From Methanomassiliicoccus sp. (GTDB lineage Archaea > Thermoplasmatota > Thermoplasmata > Methanomassiliicoccales > Methanomassiliicoccaceae): a stretch of DNA of 64,000 nt. A model generated the notes under the pieces. That model was given only the letters and a program-made list of their open reading frames with translations, had not been told where the DNA came from and did not search any database. How positions within the stretch are numbered: position 1 is the stretch's first letter; each line of letters begins with the position of its first letter. The translations under genes were made by a program, and so were the position numbers. The DNA lies in NCBI GenBank assembly GCA_012719175.1, contig JAAYAX010000013.1, positions 1-64,000 of the forward strand. The letters run 5' to 3'. Of this stretch, positions 58,123 to 64,000 are shown one piece after another.

Positions 58123-58644
58123 ATGGAACTCTCTGAGATAAAGCGTCTACGGCAGAAGGTAGGACTGTCCCAGACCGACCTTGCCAGGAAGGCCGGGGTT
58201 TCGCAGGCACACATTGCCAAGATCGAGGGCGGCAAGGTTGACCCCAGGTTCTCCACGGTGGAGAGGATAATGCAGTGCCTGAAGGAGGAGGAGAAGGACC
58301 ATTGCTCGGCCTACATGACCACCACCATCTATAGCGTCCAGGCGAGCGATGATGTCTCCACGTCCGCCCGCCTCATGCGTAGGAAGAACGTCTCCCAGCT
58401 GATCGTCCTGAGGGAGGGACACATCGTGGGCATGATCACCGAGGAGGACCTTATGAAGTTCCAGGGGGACGCCCACTCCACTCTCGTGGACGAGGTCATG
58501 AGCGATCCCCCTCCAACGGTGTCTGGGAACACCAGCGCCGACACTGTGCGGGACATGCTGCTGGAGTTCCCAGCGGTCGTGGTGATGGACCGCGACCGGA
58601 CCGTGGGGATTCTGACCAAGACGGACCTGATAAAAAGGACCTAG
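58123..58644 (+). CDS. XRE-type DNA-binding protein with two CBS domains
   Basis: The 173-residue protein has an N-terminal helix-turn-helix (LRQKVGLSQTDLARKAGVSQ) and a C-terminal pair of CBS domains, with VSQLIVLREGHIVGMITEED and MLLEFPAVVVMDRDRTVGIL. CBS pairs bind adenosine compounds such as ATP, AMP or SAM. It is divergent from metK. A regulator that senses SAM or ATP and controls metK and itself is a plausible inference. ATG 58123 is preceded by the inverted repeat; the TTG at 58114 is less likely. Confidence 0.88.
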   Translation: MELSEIKRLRQKVGLSQTDLARKAGVSQAHIAKIEGGKVDPRFSTVERIMQCLKEEEKDHCSAYMTTTIYSVQASDDVSTSARLMRRKNVSQLIVLREGHIVGMITEEDLMKFQGDAHSTLVDEVMSDPPPTVSGNTSADTVRDMLLEFPAVVVMDRDRTVGILTKTDLIKRT

Positions 58645-58795
58645 GTGCGCCCGGCCCGGAAGGGCTCAGATGCCTAGCACCCTTAGCCAGGAAGCGATCG
58701 GGCTGTCCCTTTTATGTGATGTTCCAGCTCATAAAAAATGCCTTGCGCACAAGGGCGGCATAGGATTAAATCACTGATAGATTTTATCCAGTGGC

Positions 58796-59716
58796 GTGCA
58801 GGGCCGAGCAGATATTCATGTCCATACGAAATATTCAGGGGTCCATAAGATGGGCCCACTGCGTTTTCCCGAGTCCGTGTCCGATCCCGCGGCAGTTGTG
58901 AGAAAGGCCTTGGCGGAGAAGATCAACGTCCTATGCATAACCGACCATAACAGCACCGCAGGTGCCATGAAGGCCCTCGAGGCGGCGAAGAGCATACCGG
59001 GCATCGAGGTCATCATGGGCGAGGAGGTCACCACCGCCGACGGGGAGGTTCTTGCCCTGTTCATCAATGAGGAGATCCCCGCTGGCCTCTCCATCGAGGA
59101 TACCATGGACCGGATCCGGTCGCAAGACGGTCTCGCTGTAGCTCCGCATCCTTTCAGCCTGCACTGCCCCTGCCTGGGCGAGAGGATAAACGATATCGGA
59201 CTGGACGGCATTGAGGTCCTCAACGGCGGTCATATCGACGACTACGCCAATGCTAGAGCTCAGAAGGAAGCCCTATCTGGCAAGTTCGCCCGCACCGGAG
59301 GCTCCGATTCTCACTACCTGCCCACAGTGGGAATGGCCTACACCACCTTCGAGGGAGGTACGGCCGAGGAACTGAGGCAGGCCATCCTGGGGAAGCGCAC
59401 CGATGCCGGAGGGAGGGTCATTCCCATGGACAAGGCCATTGCATGGAGCATGAGCGTCATCGCGACCTCGGACAAATACATTCTCCGTTCCTTCCTAGGC
59501 CTGGATAAGGAACCGACCGATGACCCCATCATCGCCCGGGTGCAGACCTTGAAACTAGGCCAGAAGCTGGGGGCCCTGACTGGCTCCTTCGTCTATCTAC
59601 TCCCGCCTATACCGTTCCTGATGGGGATCATAAGCCAGAAGTTGTTCCGGGTGCAGGCCGAGAAGCAGGAGAACGGTAAGTCCTCGGTACTGGGACGCCT
59701 TGGACACTTCTACTGA
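58796..59716 (+). CDS. PHP-domain metal-dependent phosphoesterase, long form
   Basis: The 306-residue protein starts at GTG 58796 and has PHP motifs DIHVHTKYSG, CITDHNS, VIMGEEVTTADGE and GSDSHYL. The first His pair and the Glu/Asp ligands are present. Residues of about 205-306 form an extra helical C-terminal part, with a hydrophobic run VYLLPPIPFLMGII that may touch the membrane. It differs from the other PHP protein in length and tail. Function unknown. It overlaps the next gene's stop in convergent orientation by seven bases. Confidence 0.78.
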   Translation: MQGRADIHVHTKYSGVHKMGPLRFPESVSDPAAVVRKALAEKINVLCITDHNSTAGAMKALEAAKSIPGIEVIMGEEVTTADGEVLALFINEEIPAGLSIEDTMDRIRSQDGLAVAPHPFSLHCPCLGERINDIGLDGIEVLNGGHIDDYANARAQKEALSGKFARTGGSDSHYLPTVGMAYTTFEGGTAEELRQAILGKRTDAGGRVIPMDKAIAWSMSVIATSDKYILRSFLGLDKEPTDDPIIARVQTLKLGQKLGALTGSFVYLLPPIPFLMGIISQKLFRVQAEKQENGKSSVLGRLGHFY

Positions 59717-61110
59717 TCGTGCGAGTGCGGAGGTACGGAGGGATCGTGAAGGTTGTTCAGAGCCTTGATGAGTACCTCGCTGAGCGATGGATGGATCACC
59801 TGGCTGCGTGCCATGGGCCGGTAAGAACCGTTCTCGGCGTTCATGATGAACGTTATCTGCTGGACCAGAAGATCGGCCTGCTTCCCCGCGATGTGGGCAC
59901 CAAGGACCTGCTGGGACCCGTTCTCTACGATGACCTTGACGAGCCCATAGTCGTCGCCCATGGCGGTACCCTTGGCCACATCTGAGTATCTCGCGAACCC
60001 AACTAGATAGCTGATCCCCCGGCTCTTGACCTCGGCCTCGGTCAGTCCCACGCTCCCCACCGTGGGGTACGTGTACACGGCGGAGGGGATGGCATGCTCG
60101 TCCACCTGCGCCTTCTCCTTGTTGTTGATATTGTACCATACCACCTGGCTCTCGTAGTTGGCGGTGTGGCGGAACATGTGACGTCCGGTGATGTCCCCCA
60201 GAGCCCAGATGCCTGGAGAGGAGGTCTCCAGGAAATCGTTGACGATCACATAGCCGTGGGCATCGGTCCTGACCCCGGTGGCCTGCACGTTGAGGTCCGG
60301 GGCATTGCTCTGCATTCCTGTTCCCAGAAAGAGCATCTCCGCCCTTTCCTTCTCCACCAGGCCGCTGTCCAGGTCCTTTCTCACCACTTCCACCTCGTCG
60401 CCCGCCTTATTCACCTCCAAGATGGTCTGTCCGGTGGAAATGGTGACATGCTCCCCCAGCTTCTTCTCCACCACGTATCCTATCTCCGGCTCCTGATCGG
60501 GAAGCAATCTAACGTTCCTCTGGATGATCGATGTTTTAACACCCATGGCCGAAAAGAAGTGGGCGAACTCGCATGACTTGTAGCCGCCCCCTAGGAAGAT
60601 GATGCTTTTCGGTAGAGAGGTTATCTCAAAGATGTTCTCGGAGAGCTTGAACGGAACGTCCTGGATGCCAGGGATGGCGGGCACCATGGAGCGGGCGCCC
60701 GCGGCGATGACGAACTTGGAAGCGCGGATGGTGCTGTCCCCGACCTGAAGAGCATGGTCCCCCACGAACCTGGCGGCAACCTGGTAGAACCTCAATCGGG
60801 GGTCCTGACGTACCGCATCCTCTATGTTCCCCCTGTCCCTGAGCACGACCTCCCAGGTGCGCCTGCGGATGGTATCGAAATCCACGCCCTCGAGCTTGGG
60901 ACGGATCCCCAGGTGGGCCCCTTCCTCCATTTCCCGGATCACTTCGGCTGGGTAGGTCCACACCTTCGAGGGAATGCAGCCTCGGTTCAAGCAGGTCCCG
61001 CCTAGCGGCCCGTTCTCCACCAGAGCTACCTTCATGCCTTTGTTCAACGCCGCATCCACAAGGTTGAGACCGGCCCCGGAACCGATGATGATTAGGTCGA
61101 ATTTCTCCAC
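59710..61110 (-). CDS. Pyridine nucleotide-disulfide oxidoreductase (lipoamide dehydrogenase-like)
   Basis: The 466-residue FAD enzyme has GSGAGLNLVDAALNKGM for FAD binding, the redox disulfide in GGTCLNRGCIPSK, the NAD(P)H-binding GGGYKSCEFAHFFSAMG, and the C-terminal dimer domain with HPSLSEVLIKAL, whose His is the catalytic base. The usual HPT reads HPS. The partner is not clear: lipoamide, a mycothiol-like thiol, or Hg(II). No 2-oxoacid dehydrogenase subunits lie nearby. It is convergent with the PHP gene. Confidence 0.85.
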   Translation of the reverse strand: MEKFDLIIIGSGAGLNLVDAALNKGMKVALVENGPLGGTCLNRGCIPSKVWTYPAEVIREMEEGAHLGIRPKLEGVDFDTIRRRTWEVVLRDRGNIEDAVRQDPRLRFYQVAARFVGDHALQVGDSTIRASKFVIAAGARSMVPAIPGIQDVPFKLSENIFEITSLPKSIIFLGGGYKSCEFAHFFSAMGVKTSIIQRNVRLLPDQEPEIGYVVEKKLGEHVTISTGQTILEVNKAGDEVEVVRKDLDSGLVEKERAEMLFLGTGMQSNAPDLNVQATGVRTDAHGYVIVNDFLETSSPGIWALGDITGRHMFRHTANYESQVVWYNINNKEKAQVDEHAIPSAVYTYPTVGSVGLTEAEVKSRGISYLVGFARYSDVAKGTAMGDDYGLVKVIVENGSQQVLGAHIAGKQADLLVQQITFIMNAENGSYRPMARSQVIHPSLSEVLIKALNNLHDPSVPPHSHDQ

Positions 61111-61424
61111 ACTAACGCACCTCCACGAGAAACGCTCCTGGACTATATTGACTTAGTCAGCGGCCTGTGCTAAGTGAGTATGATGATAGGACCTCGCTCA
61201 ACCTTGATTCTTTAACGAATCACACCCTGACCTGGCTTTAGGCGATCCTTTCAGAACCTACCTCTCCAGTTACCCAGAGAAATATCTAAGCCATTTTTTT
61301 TGAATTATCTTAAGGAAAAAAATGGTGCATCATAGCCCCTTGATCCGGATTAGATGAGTCTCAACATACAAATGTCTAGTATTATTATATATTCTATTCT
61401 AATGTCTCTTACCAAAGAGTTTAT

Positions 61425-61433
61425 CTATATATT
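61425..61433 (+). promoter_or_regulatory. TATA box of amtB
   Basis: ctatatatt predicts transcription start near 61456, so the leader of about 100 bases would include the palindrome at 61466-61503. Confidence 0.45.
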
Positions 61434-61465
61434 TGTCTATCATCTTGAATCGGGACGATACAAAT

Positions 61466-61503
61466 GACCATTAAAATTCTTCATGTGAAGAATATTATTG
61501 GTC
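61466..61503 (+). promoter_or_regulatory. Extended imperfect palindrome in the amtB leader
   Basis: The core ATTCTTCA-tg-TGAAGAAT (61476-61493) has perfect 8-base arms. Outside it, GACCA (61466-61470) pairs with TGGTC (61499-61503) across partly matched AT. It could be an operator or an RNA hairpin. It does not match the NrpR operator pattern GGAA-n6-TTCC. Confidence 0.55.
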
Positions 61504-61557
61504 GGTCGGCCCGCATCGGAGGGTGACATCCCTCACAAAGATCGGAGATAAGATCAG

Positions 61558-62805
61558 ATGGCATACGATACTGGAGCGATCGCGTGGATGCTAATATCCA
61601 CAGCATTGGTCCTCATGATGACCCCCGCGGTGGGGTTCTTCTATGGGGGCATGCTGAAGAGGAACAGCATGCTCTCCATGCTGGGCCAGAGCCTGATAGT
61701 AATGGGTGTGGTCACCATCATCTGGGTGGTGTTTGGGTTTTCCCTTGCATTCGGTGCAGACAATGGAGGGCTGATCGGTAACTTCGACTTCCTCCTGATG
61801 AACGGTATCGGTGTGTTCTCCGAACCACCGGCCTTAGCGTGGTTCCCCACCTCGATACCGCCTCTGCTTTACATGCTGTTCCAGGCCACCTTCGCCATCA
61901 TCACAGTGGCGTTAATCATCGGTGGCATAGCTGAACGCATGAAGCTGGCCGCGGTCACAGTGTTCCTGACGATCTGGACGGCCTTGATCTACATCCCCGT
62001 GGCCCACTGGGTCTGGGGTGGGGGCTGGATCTTCCAGATGGGGGCCCTGGACTTCGCGGGGGGCACGGTCGTCCACATCACGGCCGGTGTGACCGTCCTT
62101 GCGGCAACCCTGGTCATCGGGAAAAGGCTGTCCAGGACCAACGGTTGCACGGAGGAGCCGGCGCACAACATACCGTTCGTGGTCCTCGGCGGCGCCCTCC
62201 TGTGGCTCGGCTGGTTCGGCTTCAACGGCGGCAGCGCCTTGGGCGCCAACGAGATCGCTGTCAACGCCGTCGTAGTCACCACGATAGCGGCAGCAGTGGC
62301 CGGTGTGGTCTGGGGGCTAGTATCATACATCCACCTTGGCCGCACCAGCGTCCTTGGCATGATTACCGGCGTGGTCGTGGGCCTCGTGGCCATCACCCCG
62401 GCCAGTGGCTTCGTCGATACAACAGGTGCCATGGTCATAGGGACGATAGCTCCCGTCATCTCCTATGGTGCCATCCAGCTCCGCAAGAGGCTGGGCTTCG
62501 ATGATGCCCTGGACGTCTGGGCCTGCCACGGCATGGGCGGTACCTTCGGCGCCATCGCCACTGGCTTCCTGGCCACTTCCGCGGTCAACCCCGCGGTGGT
62601 CAGCCAAGGCCTCCTGTACGGTGGTGGCATCGACCTCCTGGTCAAGCAGCTCACCGCCGTGGGGGCTGTGTGGGCCTTCGTGTTCGTGGTGGTCTTCGTC
62701 CTGATGAAGATCATGGTAACAGTGTGGCCTAAGTGGCGCATCAGCAAGGAAGAGGAGAGGATCGGCGTGGACATAGTCCAGCACGGTGAGAACGCGTACA
62801 GCTGA
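61558..62805 (+). CDS. amtB: Ammonium transporter AmtB
   Basis: The 415-residue protein has eleven membrane segments and the AmtB pattern: GFFYGGMLKRNSMLSML, VAHWVWGGGW, DFAGGTVVHITAG with the first pore His, and VWACHGMGGTFGAIATG with the second pore His. The C-terminal cytoplasmic tail with EERIGVDIVQHGENAY is the GlnK-binding part. It is followed by glnB 12 bases after its stop, the normal pair, so uptake is blocked by GlnK when nitrogen is sufficient. Confidence 0.97.
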   Translation: MAYDTGAIAWMLISTALVLMMTPAVGFFYGGMLKRNSMLSMLGQSLIVMGVVTIIWVVFGFSLAFGADNGGLIGNFDFLLMNGIGVFSEPPALAWFPTSIPPLLYMLFQATFAIITVALIIGGIAERMKLAAVTVFLTIWTALIYIPVAHWVWGGGWIFQMGALDFAGGTVVHITAGVTVLAATLVIGKRLSRTNGCTEEPAHNIPFVVLGGALLWLGWFGFNGGSALGANEIAVNAVVVTTIAAAVAGVVWGLVSYIHLGRTSVLGMITGVVVGLVAITPASGFVDTTGAMVIGTIAPVISYGAIQLRKRLGFDDALDVWACHGMGGTFGAIATGFLATSAVNPAVVSQGLLYGGGIDLLVKQLTAVGAVWAFVFVVVFVLMKIMVTVWPKWRISKEEERIGVDIVQHGENAYS

Positions 62806-62817
62806 GGAGGGTGAGAT

Positions 62818-63156
62818 ATGAAAAAGATAGAGGCCATCATCAGGCATGAGAAGCTCAACCAGGTCAAGGCGGCCTTAGAGTCAATAGACATATCGGGTAT
62901 GACCGTCCAGGAGGTGCGCGGCCGGGGGGAGCAGAAGGGTCTGGAGTTCATCAACCGCGCGGGAAAGTACCGCGTGGACCTCCTGCCCAAGATGCTCGTC
63001 ACCATCGTGGTCCCCGACAAGAAGGTGGACGCCATCGTGGACACCTTGATCAACGGCGCCCGCACCGGTGAGATCGGCGACGGCAAAATATTCATCAGCG
63101 ATGTGGAGCGGTGCATCCGCATCCGCACCGGGGAGGAGGGCAACGAGGCCCTCTGA
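62818..63156 (+). CDS. glnB: Nitrogen regulatory protein PII (GlnK)
   Basis: The 112-residue trimeric PII signal protein binds ATP, ADP and 2-oxoglutarate. The T-loop runs from GRGEQKGLEF through the Tyr in AGKYRVDLLPK. The family end signatures VDTLINGARTGEIGDGKIF and ISDVERCIRIRTGEEG are intact. The Tyr at the T-loop tip, which is uridylylated in bacteria, may be shifted here (YRVD). It works with amtB in the same operon. Confidence 0.96.
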   Translation: MKKIEAIIRHEKLNQVKAALESIDISGMTVQEVRGRGEQKGLEFINRAGKYRVDLLPKMLVTIVVPDKKVDAIVDTLINGARTGEIGDGKIFISDVERCIRIRTGEEGNEAL

Positions 63157-63247
63157 CCCCGCTCTTTTTTTCAAGTACATGCGTGGAACGGTCGCCGGAG
63201 GGAGACCACCCCCACGCTTTTTTCCTGCTTGGTATCTCTTTGAGAGG

Positions 63248-64000
63248 CTACCTCTTCTTCCTCCGCCAGAGGATCAGTCCCAACAGCGCCAATACCAGGA
63301 GCGCGATGGCTATTATGATCCATAGTTCCCAGGAAAGACCTAGGGGGGCTGCTCCGTTCGTCGAGGAGCCACTTACGACGATGGGGCTGCTGATCTGGGT
63401 AGAGTTGCCACCGCTGTCCACAGCATTGATCACCAGATCATGGTCACCTTCGCTCGGTGATGCTAGGTCGAAGTTGTGTGTATCGCCGCCGATCGCTCCC
63501 ACCAGCACACCATCGAGGAGAATATCGTAGTGGTCCACCAACCCTGATGGGTCGTCCACGCTCCAGGAGATCGATATTGTCTCTCCGGGAACGTAGGATC
63601 CTCGCATCTCTCCGAGAGTGAGAGCGATGTTGCTTATCGGGATATCCTCGAGGTTCAACGTCCGAGTGGTCTCTGAATTATTGGCTTTGTCCACAGAGTA
63701 GAACTCGAGCAACTGATGCCCACCATCCCTGATCTGCAAGGGAGAGGCATACACAGACCATACGCCCCCATCAACGCGATAGTATGTTCTGTTGATCCCC
63801 GAGGTGCTATCGCGCGCTGTCAAGGTGATGTTAGCCGAGCTATCGATGGAGTATGTGGTCACGGGCGAGGTATGGTCCACTAAGATGGTGGTTGTACGCG
63901 TCTCCTCCACATTCCCTGCATTGTCTGTCGCCCGGTAGCTGAGGTTGTGCAAACCCTCGCTGCTAATAGTAATATCCTGGTTCCATACGTTCCATGTCAT
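63248..64000 (-). CDS. C-terminal part of a surface protein with Ig-like repeats, cut by the window edge
   Basis: The visible 250 residues begin in the middle of the protein, with no start needed at base 64000. Repeated stretches such as HNLSYRATDNAGNVEETRTT and HDLVINAVDSGGNST have the pattern of Ig-like beta-sandwich units found in archaeal surface proteins. A membrane segment (WELWIIIAIALLVLALLGLI) and a basic tail RRKKR anchor it. The tail layout matches the FN3 protein at 54577. Function unknown; adhesion or cell envelope role is likely. Confidence 0.75.
   Translation of the reverse strand: MTWNVWNQDITISSEGLHNLSYRATDNAGNVEETRTTTILVDHTSPVTTYSIDSSANITLTARDSTSGINRTYYRVDGGVWSVYASPLQIRDGGHQLLEFYSVDKANNSETTRTLNLEDIPISNIALTLGEMRGSYVPGETISISWSVDDPSGLVDHYDILLDGVLVGAIGGDTHNFDLASPSEGDHDLVINAVDSGGNSTQISSPIVVSGSSTNGAAPLGLSWELWIIIAIALLVLALLGLILWRRKKR

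Larger units (their letters stand above)
61111..61557. other. Gene-free AT-rich region before amtB
   Basis: These 447 bases hold no coding region that I can support. The first part may hold the promoter of the disulfide oxidoreductase. A run aaaaaatgg (61316-61324) follows a long T stretch. The amtB TATA box and an extended palindrome are listed separately. Confidence 0.6.

Noticed and set aside
61466-61503. NrpR operator before amtB
   Set aside because: The palindrome lacks the GGAA-n6-TTCC pattern known for NrpR, so I report it only as an unassigned palindrome.

Overview
The window is a continuous, gene-dense stretch of archaeal chromosome with fairly high G+C. Archaeal markers are spread across it: replication factor C small subunit, the ABCE1/Rli1 recycling ATPase, ribosomal protein L40e, archaeal-type riboflavin enzymes (ribB-ribL-ribC-ribH), archaeal serine hydroxymethyltransferase, a TtuA-type tRNA thiolase, TATA boxes with leaderless starts, and FtsZ. 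Cobamide amidation genes, HypA/HypD, NikR, an FprA-type flavodiiron protein and a PAPS-reductase/PUA/ferredoxin protein fit an anaerobic, nickel- and cobalt-using euryarchaeon. A Thermoplasmatota / Methanomassiliicoccales-like lineage is my best guess. No methanogenesis gene lies in the window, so this placement is inference.

Layout. 1-2.8 kb: end of a cobamide amidation operon (CbiA/CfbB tail, CobQ, and a CobQ-like protein without its glutaminase domain). 2.8-10.5 kb: an AbiV/HEPN-like gene, a frameshifted 2TM gene, an ABC-2 exporter, a DEAD-box helicase, a CorA-like protein without GMN, a ferritin-like protein and a DUF998 membrane protein. 10.5-19.6 kb: nickel and metal handling (hypD-hypA, nikR, a CobW-type GTPase with a His-rich partner), with nth, folC, an asparagine-synthetase-like protein and topA. 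20-28.7 kb: OsmC, pncB, eno, a response regulator, L40e, rfcS, and a group of zinc-ribbon membrane proteins around marC. 28.8-37.1 kb: ttuA, the quinone-like operon, and glyA. 37.4-47.7 kb: sugar isomerase, riboflavin operon, aminotransferase, the PAPS/PUA/ferredoxin protein, ftsZ, an alpha-solenoid protein and a roadblock protein. 47.8-64 kb: two PHP proteins, metG, rli1, DedA, fprA, an FN3 surface protein, metK with a divergent XRE-CBS regulator, a disulfide oxidoreductase, amtB-glnB, and the end of a second surface protein.

The most striking system is the minus-strand operon 35703-29773: substrate-binding protein, ABC ATPase, ABC permease joined in frame to a UbiA prenyltransferase, UbiE methyltransferase and UbiD decarboxylase, with ATGA/TGATG overlaps or short gaps. 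It reads as an import-and-prenylate route in which an aromatic acid is taken up and then prenylated, decarboxylated and methylated to a quinone-like lipid. The permease-UbiA fusion depends on a seven-base homopolymer at 33238-33244. One base fewer would give two genes with a GTGA overlap, so the fusion needs checking while the operon does not depend on it.

A second theme is short inverted repeats at predicted transcription starts: before the CobW-type GTPase, ftsZ, the alpha-solenoid gene, the XRE-CBS gene and amtB. I found no tRNA, rRNA, CRISPR array, insertion sequence or origin.
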